From assembly GCA_023145955.1 (NCBI GenBank), contig JAGLDA010000159.1, positions 1 to 28,429 of the forward strand: a stretch of 28,429 nt of DNA. Reading direction: 5' to 3'. Positions 1-7,431 of the stretch are shown here, piece by piece (the stretch's first letter is position 1; each line of letters opens with the position of its first letter). Below the pieces are notes generated by a model. That model was given only the letters and a program-made list of their open reading frames with translations. It made no database searches and was not told where the DNA came from. This DNA is from Bacteroidales bacterium. Its GTDB lineage: Bacteria > Bacteroidota > Bacteroidia > Bacteroidales > UBA1556. The position numbers and the translations under genes are program-made.

Positions 1-710
1 CCCAAATAAGTTTCTGTATAATTTATAAATTTAGTTTCATCAACGCCGATATAGTTATTTTCATTTTTAATAATACAACAAGAAATTGCACTTCCTTTGC
101 CATCCATAAACACATTTCCACCAGTATACGTAAATGGTAAATCAATTCTGTTTAGGCTCATATGCTTTGCAATATCTATTGGAGTATCGTCGTCTTGGGT
201 AGTTAATATGATTTTATTTTTGCCAGTGGTTTTGTCTTCTTCAGCAAACAAAAATTGTAATGAATCATTGCATCCAATAGTTGTTATGGGGGTGCTATAT
301 TTATACTGCCCGTCAGCAAGGCTCATTGCTCCCAACGAATCAAAAACTGCAAAGGCTCCCCAATCTCTAGCCCACCAAGAATCCAAGCCTTGTGAGGAGA
401 TAATAAACTCAACATTACTAAGGTCAATCCCCCATTTTACATACCATGTTTTGGCAATTTCTATTTCTTCTTTATTAGGAACTATAGTATATAATTTAGC
501 ATCCTTTGCCAACTCTATTATTAATTTGTGTGGCAAATCCAATGGCCAAACAACTATTGCACCCAAAGCAGGCTCCCATTCGGCAGCCACTCTGTTATTC
601 TTATGTTTAATTCTACTTTGATCAATTATTAATGATTCCTCATTATTTGTATTGCAAGAAGTTAGTAATAGTATAAGTAATATAGCTAGGGGATAGAGTT
701 TGTCAAACAT
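1..710 (-). CDS. Agmatine deiminase / peptidylarginine deiminase-family lipoprotein (3' part outside window)
   Basis: Reading the minus strand from the ATG at 710 gives 236 open codons running off the left edge, so the C-terminal part, including the expected catalytic Cys, is not visible. Residues 1-19 form a lipoprotein signal (hydrophobic stretch ending LLTSC, Cys19), so the protein is probably anchored outside the cytoplasm. Motifs of the guanidine-modifying PAD_porph/AguA family are clear: EWEP near 45, the substrate-pocket motif WWARDWG at 112-118, and GGNVFMDG at 197-204, which corresponds to the family's GGN-x-DG motif. Cytoplasmic agmatine deiminases convert agmatine to N-carbamoylputrescine. 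Exported relatives such as Porphyromonas PPAD citrullinate peptide arginines. The lipoprotein signal makes an extracytoplasmic role plausible, but the substrate cannot be assigned. Confidence 0.88.
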   Translation of the reverse strand, partial: MFDKLYPLAILLILLLTSCNTNNEESLIIDQSRIKHKNNRVAAEWEPALGAIVVWPLDLPHKLIIELAKDAKLYTIVPNKEEIEIAKTWYVKWGIDLSNVEFIISSQGLDSWWARDWGAFAVFDSLGAMSLADGQYKYSTPITTIGCNDSLQFLFAEEDKTTGKNKIILTTQDDDTPIDIAKHMSLNRIDLPFTYTGGNVFMDGKGSAISCCIIKNENNYIGVDETKFINYTETYL

Positions 711-916
711 TATTTCTGGGTTTTTATAAAAAAAAATTATGATTGCTAAATTATAATAAATACATAATTGGAATTTAGCAATTCATAGGAATTTAGCATA
801 TAAATAGAAGATAAATAGCGTATGAAAATGTTAATTGTTCGAATTTTACTTAATACGTAGGGTTATCAGTTTAAATATTTGCTGACGTACTTTGCTTTTT
901 TAACATAAAATTTACG

Positions 917-961
917 TTGATCCTAAGAATGCTTCACCTCCTTGGATCGATTCGCAGAATC
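917..961. other. Structured element with anti-SD/SD sequence in a hairpin
   Basis: An imperfect stem (TTGATCC-T-AAG at 917-927 pairing with CTTGGATCGA at 941-950, one bulged T) encloses a 13-base loop. It abuts a second small stem, GATTC-GCA-GAATC (949-961). Bases 934-943 read TCACCTCCTT on the plus strand, which is the anti-Shine-Dalgarno sequence; the minus strand therefore reads AAGGAGGTGA. No start codon lies at proper spacing on the minus strand (the nearest ATG is about 25 bases on and opens only an 11-codon frame). The rest of 711-1118 shows no gene. It could be a small RNA or leader on either strand, or chance. Confidence 0.4.
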
Positions 962-1111
962 AGCATATAATATAAATTGTTTTAAATAGAGTTATGTACA
1001 GACATCATATAGTTGATTGATTCTACGAGAGAGGCATGAACCAAATGGTTTTTTAGTATGTTATAGAGATGATTTTTACAATCCGTTATTTTACAGAGAA
1101 ATCCAAAGGGC

Positions 1112-1155
1112 AAAAAAGAAAGCGGAAAACTCATTATTAATGAGAATTCCGCTTT
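1112..1155 (-). terminator. Rho-independent terminator of tRNA-Leu
   Basis: A long hairpin (arms AAAGCGGAA..CTCATT and AATGAG..TTCCGCTTT, with a two-base internal mismatch and loop ATT, 1119-1155) lies directly 3' of the tRNA. On the minus strand it is followed by a T-rich tract, CTTTTTTG. On the plus strand no comparable T-run follows, so it most likely serves the tRNA transcript. Confidence 0.8.
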
Positions 1156-1157
1156 AG

Positions 1158-1239
1158 TACCCAGGGCCGGGGTCGAACCGGCACTCCGTAAGGAATTGGT
1201 GTTTGAGACCAACGCGTCTACCAATTCCGCCACCTGGGC
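1158..1239 (-). tRNA. tRNA-Leu (anticodon CAA)
   Basis: The minus strand folds as a class II tRNA of 82 bases. The acceptor stem is GCCCAGG/CCTGGGT with discriminator A. The D-arm is GGCGGAATTGGTAGACGC. The anticodon stem TTGGT/ACCAA surrounds loop CTCAAAC, so the anticodon is CAA (reads UUG). A variable arm is present, and the T-arm is GCCGGTTCGACCCCGGC. CCA is not encoded. Identity and anticodon are read directly from the sequence. An apparent minus-strand protein frame spanning this gene is the familiar spurious translation of a tRNA-Leu. Confidence 0.97.
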
Positions 1240-1259
1240 ATATAGTGTTGTGGTAGATA

Positions 1260-1277
1260 AAAATACTTTCGTATTTT
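1260..1277 (-). other. Leader hairpin of the tRNA-Leu precursor
   Basis: Between the promoter and the mature 5' end, the minus strand reads AAAATAC-GAAA-GTATTTT, a perfect 7-bp stem with a GNRA-type tetraloop. It would form in the 5' leader of the pre-tRNA. Its role is unknown. Confidence 0.5.
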
Positions 1278-1284
1278 GAAGGCG

Positions 1285-1314
1285 CAAAGATAGTGCTTTT
1301 ATTATGCTATTCAA
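1285..1314 (-). promoter_or_regulatory. Bacteroidota-type promoter of tRNA-Leu
   Basis: The minus strand has the -7 box TATCTTTG (1292-1285, matching TAnnTTTG) preceded by a -33 TTG (1314-1312) at exactly 19 bases. This is the best match to the Bacteroidota primary-sigma consensus in the window. Confidence 0.8.
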
Positions 1315-1459
1315 TTAAAAAGATAATTAATTTATGTTTTTGTGCCAAGATAAGCTGATGATGGATTATTAAATATTCGTAAATTATTGTGATTAAAATA
1401 TTTTTTTTGATTTTTAAAGAATCTTAATAAATAATTCTTATTTATCCATTGCTTTTTTA

Positions 1460-1467
1460 TACCTTTG
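1460..1467 (+). promoter_or_regulatory. Candidate -7 box for uvrD
   Basis: TACCTTTG matches TAnnTTTG. It implies a leader of about 170 bases before the helicase, holding a small perfect hairpin (AAGCTC-TCCCGT-GAGCTT, 1557-1574). No clear -33 TTG is present. Nothing else is seen in 1315-1645. Confidence 0.5.
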
Positions 1468-1645
1468 TTTGTTGTATTATTAAATTGCCAAAAGCTATTA
1501 ATTGTATTAATAATAAGAGTTTTAGGTGAAATGTAATATTATGATAAACACGATAAAAGCTCTCCCGTGAGCTTGTGCATTTGAATAGGTTTATAGAAAT
1601 TACTCCTGAATAATATATAGAAGTTAAAATTAGGTTGAAATATAT

Positions 1646-3985
1646 ATGGCATTATTAGACGGACTAAATAAAGTACAACAGGAGGCAGCTGCTTATACAG
1701 AGGGGCCTAGCATGATAATTGCTGGTGCTGGCTCGGGCAAAACTCGTGTGCTTACCTACAAAATTGCTCATCTAATTGAGAAAGGTGTTGACCCTTTCAA
1801 TATTATGTCTTTAACTTTTACAAATAAAGCGGCTAAAGAAATGAAAGCGCGTATTGAGGAGATTATCGGTACTCAGGCTAGGAGCGTTTGGATGGGAACT
1901 TTTCACTCAGTTTTTTCTAAAATATTAAGAATTGAAGCCGATAAAATTGGTTATCCATCTAATTTTACCATATACGATTCTGACGATAGTAAAAGTATTA
2001 TCAGAAAGATAATTAAAGAGGAGCAGCTTGATGATAAAACCTATAAACCTAATTTGGTATTAGGTAGAATATCTTCGGCAAAGAATAATTTAATCTCTCC
2101 TAGAGATTATAATAATAATGCAAGCCTACTTTCTACTGATAAAGAAAGTGGCAAAGGCAAAATTGGCGATATATATACCATATACCAAGAAAGGCTTAAG
2201 CGTGCCTCGGCAATGGATTTCGATGATTTATTGTTCAATACAAATGTATTATTACGCGATAATGCTGATGTGCTCATTAAATATCAGCGTAGATTTAAAT
2301 ACTTCTTAGTAGATGAGTATCAGGATACTAACCACTCGCAGTACCTTATTGTAAAGAGATTAGCGGCACAATCAGAGAATATTACCGTAGTTGGTGACGA
2401 TGCTCAGAGTATTTATGCGTTTAGAGGTGCTAATATTCAGAATATCCTTAATATGAATAAGGATTATACTAATCTGAAAACATTTAAATTAGAGCAAAAC
2501 TATCGTTCAACTCAAAACATTGTAAATATTGCTAACTCAATTATTAGTAATAATAAAAAACAAATTGAGAAAACCATTTGGACTTCCAATGATATCGGAG
2601 AAAAGATTTCTTTAAATTCTACTTTAAGCGATACAGAAGAAGGCAGTCTAGTAGCTCGTAATATTTTTAGCATTAAGAATACTCAACATGCTAACAATAC
2701 TGATTTTGCTATACTGTATCGTACAAATTCACAAAGCAGATCAATGGAAGATGCTTTGCGTAAGATGAATATTGCTTATAGAATTTATGGAGGGCTTTCT
2801 TTTTATTCTCGTAAGGAGATTAAGGATTTGCTTTCGTATTATCGCCTAGTGATAAATCATAACGATGAGGAAGCAATGATGAGGGTGATAAATTATCCTA
2901 AGCGAGGAATTGGAAGCACAAGTCTTGATAAATTAAGGATAGAAGCAAATAGGCTTCAAATGTCGTTATGGGATTTGATGACTAATATTATGCAGAGTAA
3001 TATATTGGCAAAAGGCACTGCTAATAAAATTTATGACTTTGTAAATATGATTCGTACCTTTGCCCTAGATTTAAAAAAGAAAAATGCTTACGATTTGGCA
3101 AATGATATTGCTAAAAAAACTGGTATTTATTCTACATTATATGCGGCTCGTGAGGATCAAGATGGGATAATGAGGTTTGAAAATGTGGAAGAGCTTTTGT
3201 CTAGTATCAAAGAATTTACCGAAGAAGAAAATGATGAGGCTGATGCGGTAGAAATGCGTACTTTAGAGCTCTTTATGGAAGACATTGCTTTGCATACTGA
3301 TGCTGATAAAAATAATGAAGAAAATCAGGATGTGGTAACATTGATGACCATACATGCTTCAAAAGGATTGGAATTTCCTTATGTATTTGTTGTAGGTATG
3401 GAAGAAAACTTATTTCCTTCAATGATGTCGCTAACATCAAGAGCAGATATTGAGGAAGAACGTAGATTGTTCTATGTAGCACTTACTCGCGGCGAAAAGC
3501 AAGTGTTTTTGAGTTATGCTGGCAGCCGTTATAAATGGGGCAATCTGCAGTATTCGGAGCCTAGTAGGTTCCTGAGTGAGCTCGATAGTAAGTATGTTGA
3601 GGATAATACTATGGATCAGTTATTATCATATGATCAATCGCCCATAGTGAGGTCGATGCAAGCAACAAAAAATAAGGATTTTAAAAGTTTTGTGTCAAAA
3701 ACGAAACCTAAATCCAAATTACAAAGTAGAAAGCAAGTAGATATACAAACAAATAATAAAAAACTTAAACGCGTGGAAAAGTCAACAGTAAGATCAGGAG
3801 TGTCACATGATCAGGCAAATAGTATTAAAGAAGGTATGGAAGTCTTTCATGATAGATTTGGTCGTGGAAAAGTTGAAACAATTGAAGGCCCAAAAGGTGA
3901 TAGGAAAGCAATTGTTGTTTTTGCTAATTCTGGAACAAAAACACTTATCTTGAAATTTGCAAAATTGAGAATACTAAAACAATAG
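1646..3985 (+). CDS. uvrD: UvrD/PcrA-type superfamily 1A DNA helicase
   Basis: This is a 3'-5' ATP-dependent DNA helicase of the UvrD/PcrA/Rep family, acting in nucleotide excision and mismatch repair and at blocked replication forks. All SF1 motifs are present in order: Walker A GAGSGKT (27-33), TFHS (~85), DFDDLL (191-196), Walker B VDEYQDTN (222-229), motif III GDDAQSIYAFRG (250-261), motif IV QNYRST (284-289), TIHASKGLEF and EEERRLFYVALTR in domain 2A. After a basic linker, the last ~50 residues (EGMEVFHDRFGRGKVETIEG...) form the Tudor-like C-terminal domain that in PcrA binds RNA polymerase. At 779 aa it is slightly longer than typical PcrA. The ATG at 1646 is the first one before the conserved N-terminal LNKVQQEA. 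Confidence 0.95.
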   Translation: MALLDGLNKVQQEAAAYTEGPSMIIAGAGSGKTRVLTYKIAHLIEKGVDPFNIMSLTFTNKAAKEMKARIEEIIGTQARSVWMGTFHSVFSKILRIEADKIGYPSNFTIYDSDDSKSIIRKIIKEEQLDDKTYKPNLVLGRISSAKNNLISPRDYNNNASLLSTDKESGKGKIGDIYTIYQERLKRASAMDFDDLLFNTNVLLRDNADVLIKYQRRFKYFLVDEYQDTNHSQYLIVKRLAAQSENITVVGDDAQSIYAFRGANIQNILNMNKDYTNLKTFKLEQNYRSTQNIVNIANSIISNNKKQIEKTIWTSNDIGEKISLNSTLSDTEEGSLVARNIFSIKNTQHANNTDFAILYRTNSQSRSMEDALRKMNIAYRIYGGLSFYSRKEIKDLLSYYRLVINHNDEEAMMRVINYPKRGIGSTSLDKLRIEANRLQMSLWDLMTNIMQSNILAKGTANKIYDFVNMIRTFALDLKKKNAYDLANDIAKKTGIYSTLYAAREDQDGIMRFENVEELLSSIKEFTEEENDEADAVEMRTLELFMEDIALHTDADKNNEENQDVVTLMTIHASKGLEFPYVFVVGMEENLFPSMMSLTSRADIEEERRLFYVALTRGEKQVFLSYAGSRYKWGNLQYSEPSRFLSELDSKYVEDNTMDQLLSYDQSPIVRSMQATKNKDFKSFVSKTKPKSKLQSRKQVDIQTNNKKLKRVEKSTVRSGVSHDQANSIKEGMEVFHDRFGRGKVETIEGPKGDRKAIVVFANSGTKTLILKFAKLRILKQ

Positions 3986-4096
3986 TTTTTAATTCTTAGA
4001 AGTGGGTATTTAAATGCATATAGCTATATATTTAGTTTATAATTGCATTTATGCACATAAAATTGAATTAGTAATACACTGTAATAAATTAAAGTA

Positions 4097-4816
4097 ATGG
4101 ATATAGAAAGAGATTATAATACTAGTAGACCAGATATGCGTATTCGAGAATATGGGCGTAATGTTCAGAATCTTGTGGAATATGCTATATCTATAGAAGA
4201 TAAAAATAAGCGTACCAAGCTTGCATATATTATTATTTCAGTGATGCAGCAAGTAAACCCTACGGATAATGCTAATGATGAGTACTATAAAAAGTTATGG
4301 AATCATTTATATATAATATCTAATTACGAATTAGAAGTAGATTATCCTTTTGAGGTTAGTAAGCATGATGATGAAAAGAAAAGTATTGATCCTATCGCTT
4401 ATAGCAACAATATTATTAAATACCGATTTTATGGCAAAAATACAGAATTGCTATTAAATAATATTGCAGATCAAGAGCCCGGAGAATCAAGAGATGCTTT
4501 GGTAACCATTCTTGCAAACCAGATGAAAGAGATGTATATCACCTGGAATAAGAATATAGTAAGTGATGAACTTATAGATACTCATATTAGACGTATTACA
4601 AATGATGTACTTAGTTTGCCAGAGGGTGTAGAGCTTATATCCGCAAACGTTGTTCTTAAGAAGCTTAATTCTAGCCTAGCATCTAAAAAATCAACTTCTA
4701 AATCTAAAGGTAAGTCTAGTCAGCGAGGTGCAGGATCAAAGAGTTATGGTGCTAAAAAGTCGTATCAGAAAGGTAGGAGTAGTGGCAGTAACCGACCTTC
4801 AAAATCAAGAAGATAA
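4097..4816 (+). CDS. DUF4290 domain-containing protein
   Basis: A 239-aa soluble protein whose N-terminus (DYNTSRPDMRIREYGRNVQ) is diagnostic of DUF4290, a family of unknown function confined to Bacteroidota. The conserved mostly helical region covers residues 1 to ~195. The last ~45 residues are low-complexity and rich in Lys/Ser/Gly/Arg, resembling RNA- or ribosome-associated tails. It starts 111 bases after the helicase in the same direction and may share its transcript. No catalytic motif is visible and no function can be given. Confidence 0.85.
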   Translation: MDIERDYNTSRPDMRIREYGRNVQNLVEYAISIEDKNKRTKLAYIIISVMQQVNPTDNANDEYYKKLWNHLYIISNYELEVDYPFEVSKHDDEKKSIDPIAYSNNIIKYRFYGKNTELLLNNIADQEPGESRDALVTILANQMKEMYITWNKNIVSDELIDTHIRRITNDVLSLPEGVELISANVVLKKLNSSLASKKSTSKSKGKSSQRGAGSKSYGAKKSYQKGRSSGSNRPSKSRR

Positions 4817-4910
4817 TTCAATTACATAAAAATACAGTACGCATCTTACAAGCATTATAGAGTTTTATTTTTATAATGAAATAAAGATGTGATTATGTGC
4901 TAAAATATTT

Positions 4911-4918
4911 TACATTTG
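4911..4918 (+). promoter_or_regulatory. Candidate -7 box for the TPR gene
   Basis: TACATTTG, a full match to TAnnTTTG, sits 23 bases before the ATG at 4942. It also argues against the upstream in-frame GTG at 4897, which would precede the transcription start. Confidence 0.6.
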
Positions 4919-4941
4919 CACAATTAAATTTTTTATTAGAG

Positions 4942-5661
4942 ATGGCAAAACAAAATTATAATCAAACAGAAGAGAATCTAGCAAATATAGAGGAAGCTGT
5001 TGGACGTACAGAGAAATTTGTAGAGAATAATAAGAAGAATATGAGCTATGGTGTTTTAGCACTATTTGCTGTAGTAATTCTTTATATGGGATATCAAAAA
5101 TATGTATCTAAACCAGCTGAAGAGGCTGCTTATAATACTATTTGGGAAGCAGAGCAGTTATTTGGTAATGACCAATTTGCAGCTGCCCTAAATGGTAATG
5201 ATGATGTTGTTGGTTTTCTAAGTATTATTGATGAATATGGCTCTACAGCAAGTGGTAATTTGGCTCAATATTATGCAGGTATATGCTACCTGAATATTGC
5301 TAAAAATGACTCTGCTACTGCTACTTATAACTATGAGGAAGCAATAGACCACTTAAAATCATTTGATAGTGAGGATATAAATATTAAAGCTATGTCCATA
5401 GGTGCTATTGGTGATTGTATGATGGAATTAGGTGATAAAGATGGAGCTGCTGCAAAATATGTTGCTGCTGCAAATTATAAAGATAATGACCTACTAACTC
5501 CGATGTTTTTGAAAAAAGCAGGAATGACTTACTCATTATTGGGAGATCATGATAAAGCTTTAGAGTTATTTAATAGAATAAAAACAGACTACTTTAAAAG
5601 TGGTGAGTATGCTGAGGTTAAGAAATATATAGCTCGTGAAGAGCAGTTCTTAGGTAAGTAA
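4942..5661 (+). CDS. Membrane-anchored tetratricopeptide-repeat protein
   Basis: A 239-aa protein with a charged cytoplasmic N-terminus (~32 residues), one transmembrane helix (about 33-52, SYGVLALFAVVILYMGYQ) and a periplasmic helical region with TPR-like pairs. Examples are LAQYYAGICYLNIAKND, AIGDCMMELGDKDGAAAKY and KKAGMTYSLLGDHDKALELF. The architecture resembles YfgM, an ancillary SecYEG-associated factor, and is common in Bacteroidota, where it is usually annotated only as a TPR protein. The start at 4942 is chosen because the -7 box lies just upstream. A strong terminator follows. Confidence 0.85.
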   Translation: MAKQNYNQTEENLANIEEAVGRTEKFVENNKKNMSYGVLALFAVVILYMGYQKYVSKPAEEAAYNTIWEAEQLFGNDQFAAALNGNDDVVGFLSIIDEYGSTASGNLAQYYAGICYLNIAKNDSATATYNYEEAIDHLKSFDSEDINIKAMSIGAIGDCMMELGDKDGAAAKYVAAANYKDNDLLTPMFLKKAGMTYSLLGDHDKALELFNRIKTDYFKSGEYAEVKKYIAREEQFLGK

Positions 5662-5685
5662 TATTGTTCTATAACAAAAATATTG

Positions 5686-5716
5686 AAGGTCGAACTTGCG
5701 TTCGACCTTTTTTTTA
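5686..5716 (+). terminator. Rho-independent terminator after the TPR gene
   Basis: A perfect 9-bp stem (AAGGTCGAA / TTCGACCTT) with loop CTTGCG is followed by an eight-T run. It ends the uvrD-DUF4290-TPR transcript(s) before ribH. Confidence 0.95.
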
Positions 5717-5736
5717 TTCTGATTATAGATATTTTG

Positions 5737-5744
5737 TATTTTTG
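5737..5744 (+). promoter_or_regulatory. Candidate -7 box for ribH
   Basis: TATTTTTG fits TAnnTTTG and lies 25 bases before the ribH ATG, right after the upstream terminator. No good -33 TTG is seen. There is no room for an FMN riboswitch. Confidence 0.5.
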
Positions 5745-5769
5745 AGAACTTAAATTAAAAGAAATAGAT

Positions 5770-6303
5770 ATGGCTTCAAGCTTAAAAAATTTATCTGAAT
5801 ATAAGGATAGTGCGCTAAATATTGATGGTGCTAAAGTAGGGATTCTTATCTCGGAATGGAATGATGAAATAACTGATGCAATGGCGCAAGGCGCAATTGA
5901 CATAATGATAGAGAAAGGCATCAAGGACGAAGACTTATATGTAAAATATGTGCCAGGAACCTTTGAGCTAGCTTATGCAGCTCAGCAAATGGCGCAATAT
6001 AAACCAGTAAATGCAATAATATGTGTTGGCTGTGTTATTCAAGGCGAAACACGACATTTTGATTTTATCTCTCAAGCTAGTGCTGATGCAATTGCTAATG
6101 TAGGATTAAATAATGACATCCCTGTAATATTTAGTGTTTTAACTACCGATAATCTTCAACAAGCTCAAGATAGAGCTGGCGGAAAGCATGGCAATAAAGG
6201 TATTGAAGCAGGTATTACTGCTCTAAAGATGATAAACTTGGAGCGAGAAATGCAAAATGAATTTGATGATGAAGATTGGTCTGATTTTTATCTAGAAGAA
6301 TAG
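5770..6303 (+). CDS. ribH: 6,7-dimethyl-8-ribityllumazine synthase
   Basis: Lumazine synthase condenses 5-amino-6-ribitylaminouracil with 3,4-dihydroxy-2-butanone 4-phosphate, the penultimate step of riboflavin synthesis, in a large cytoplasmic oligomer. Visible active-site features are Trp30-Asn31 (SEWND, substrate stacking), VPGTFEL (61-67), GCVIQGETRHFDF (87-99) with the catalytic-type His96, and RAGGKHGNKG (135-144) with the phosphate-binding Arg135 and His140. The length of 177 aa is slightly above the usual 150-160 because of a short N-terminal extension and an acidic tail (FDDEDWSDFYLEE). It is transcribed alone, with no other rib gene nearby. Confidence 0.97.
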   Translation: MASSLKNLSEYKDSALNIDGAKVGILISEWNDEITDAMAQGAIDIMIEKGIKDEDLYVKYVPGTFELAYAAQQMAQYKPVNAIICVGCVIQGETRHFDFISQASADAIANVGLNNDIPVIFSVLTTDNLQQAQDRAGGKHGNKGIEAGITALKMINLEREMQNEFDDEDWSDFYLEE

Positions 6304-6340
6304 GTAATTCTGAATTTAAAACAGTATATAATTCTTCTAA

Positions 6341-6355
6341 GTACATGCTATGTAC
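6341..6355. repeat. Short inverted repeat
   Basis: GTACAT-GCT-ATGTAC, a perfect 6-bp inverted repeat, lies between ribH and the IS remnant. There is no T-run, so it is not a terminator. It may be an operator or part of a former insertion target. Confidence 0.35.
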
Positions 6356-6428
6356 ATGACGTTTTTGTGAAATTCATTAAACATAATACAAAACAGTGGA
6401 ATACCTGATGATTTTGTGACTTTTTTTA

Positions 6429-6662
6429 TTAAGCCGCTTTATTAATAATTTTTCTTAGTTTAATTTCCATTTCTAAAGGAGATAAATACCCTAAACTAGA
6501 ATGAATTCTTTTAGTATTATACCATGTTATATAACCCTCAATAGAGCTATGTAATTGATTGTATGAATTGAACTTAAATCGATACAACCATTCGTGTTTA
6601 ATTGTCTTAAAAAAGCTTTCAGCAACTGCATTGTCCCAACAATTTCCTTTCCTACTCATACG
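6429..6662 (-). pseudogene. IS3-family transposase (orfB) C-terminal remnant
   Basis: The 76-residue frame is the very end of an IS3/IS150-group orfB integrase. MSRKGNCWDNAVAESFFKTI includes the catalytic Glu of the DDE triad (in AESFF), and WYNTKRIHSSLGYLSPLEME is the family's C-terminal signature. Everything upstream, including both catalytic Asp residues and orfA, is gone. An in-frame TAA lies two codons before the Met, so the breakpoint is close to 6662. It cannot be active. Sequence beyond the stop (about 6396-6420, TGGAATACCTGATG and onward) may be the old right inverted repeat, but no partner is present to test this. Confidence 0.9.
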
Positions 6663-6721
6663 TTAAGGAATGTAACGGATTATTTTTCGTTATGTATAGA
6701 GATAATTATTACTTAACCTGT

Positions 6722-7429
6722 TTATTTATGAAGTCCACATTCTTTAGTATCAGGATTCTCCCACGACCATCTGCCTGCGCGCACATCCTCGCCAGGCATA
6801 ATAGCTCGCGTACAAGGCTCACAACCAATACTTGGGTAGTTTTTATTATGTAAAGGATTATAAGGAATGCCTTGCTTTTTGATATAGTTCCATACATCCT
6901 CTTCAGTCCAATTTATTAATGGGTTAATTTTAAGCATATTGCTATTATCATCCCATTCTACTATTTGCATATCCACACGGGTTACGGATTGACTACGACG
7001 AAGACCAGTAAACCAAGCTCTACGACCAATCAAAGCTCTTTTCAGTGGTCGTAGCTTACGTACTTGACAACATGTTTTGCGCAGCTCTATCGATTTGAAA
7101 AACAGATTCATACCATGCTCCACTACCATTTCCTCAACTTCAGTATTTACTGGTGAATAAGGCTTTATTGTAATGCCGTATTTTACTGATGTACTATCAA
7201 TTAAATTATAGGTTTCTGGAAATAATCTGCCAGTATCAAGAGTAAATATTGGTACACTAGAATTTATGGAAGCAAGCATCTCTGTTATAACTTGGTCTTC
7301 AGCGCCTAGGCTAGTTCCAAAAGTAATTTCGTTTCCTAAGTTGGTATTAAAAAAACTGATAATATCAATTGCTAATTTACCTTCTAATTCCTTGTTTAAT
7401 TCAGGTATGTTTTCTTTAGTAAATTGCAT
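6722..7429 (-). CDS. cysH: Adenylyl-sulfate (APS) reductase, [4Fe-4S] type
   Basis: Assimilatory sulfate reduction: reduces activated sulfate (APS, possibly PAPS) to sulfite using thioredoxin. At 235 aa it has the nucleotide-binding TSLGAEDQVI (39-48), LDTGRLFPETY (64-74) and TGLRRSQSVTR (141-151). The paired cysteines TCC (120-121) and CEPC (203-206) ligate the [4Fe-4S] cluster and mark the APS-reducing subgroup. Catalytic Cys231 sits in the C-terminal ECGLH. The gene follows prc by only two bases, so both are probably one transcript. No cysD/N/I is in the window. Confidence 0.94.
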   Translation of the reverse strand: MQFTKENIPELNKELEGKLAIDIISFFNTNLGNEITFGTSLGAEDQVITEMLASINSSVPIFTLDTGRLFPETYNLIDSTSVKYGITIKPYSPVNTEVEEMVVEHGMNLFFKSIELRKTCCQVRKLRPLKRALIGRRAWFTGLRRSQSVTRVDMQIVEWDDNSNMLKINPLINWTEEDVWNYIKKQGIPYNPLHNKNYPSIGCEPCTRAIMPGEDVRAGRWSWENPDTKECGLHK

Positions 7430-7431
7430 AA

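Noticed and set aside
97..621. Plus-strand 174-aa frame
   Set aside because: Antisense shadow of the deiminase-family lipoprotein, which has family motifs and a signal peptide on the minus strand.
917..961. Remnant of a 16S rRNA 3' end
   Set aside because: Only the CACCTCCTT core matches; helix 45 and the preceding conserved rRNA sequence are missing.
982..1314. Minus-strand 110-aa frame across the tRNA
   Set aside because: Its AELVDALVSNT segment is the known spurious translation of tRNA-Leu; the RNA gene explains the sequence.
4897..4941. Upstream GTG start for the TPR protein
   Set aside because: It precedes the TACATTTG -7 box, so it would not be in the transcript.
5717..5769. FMN riboswitch before ribH
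   Set aside because: The gap between the terminator and the ATG is about 50 bases, far too short for the RFN element, and none of its conserved blocks are present.
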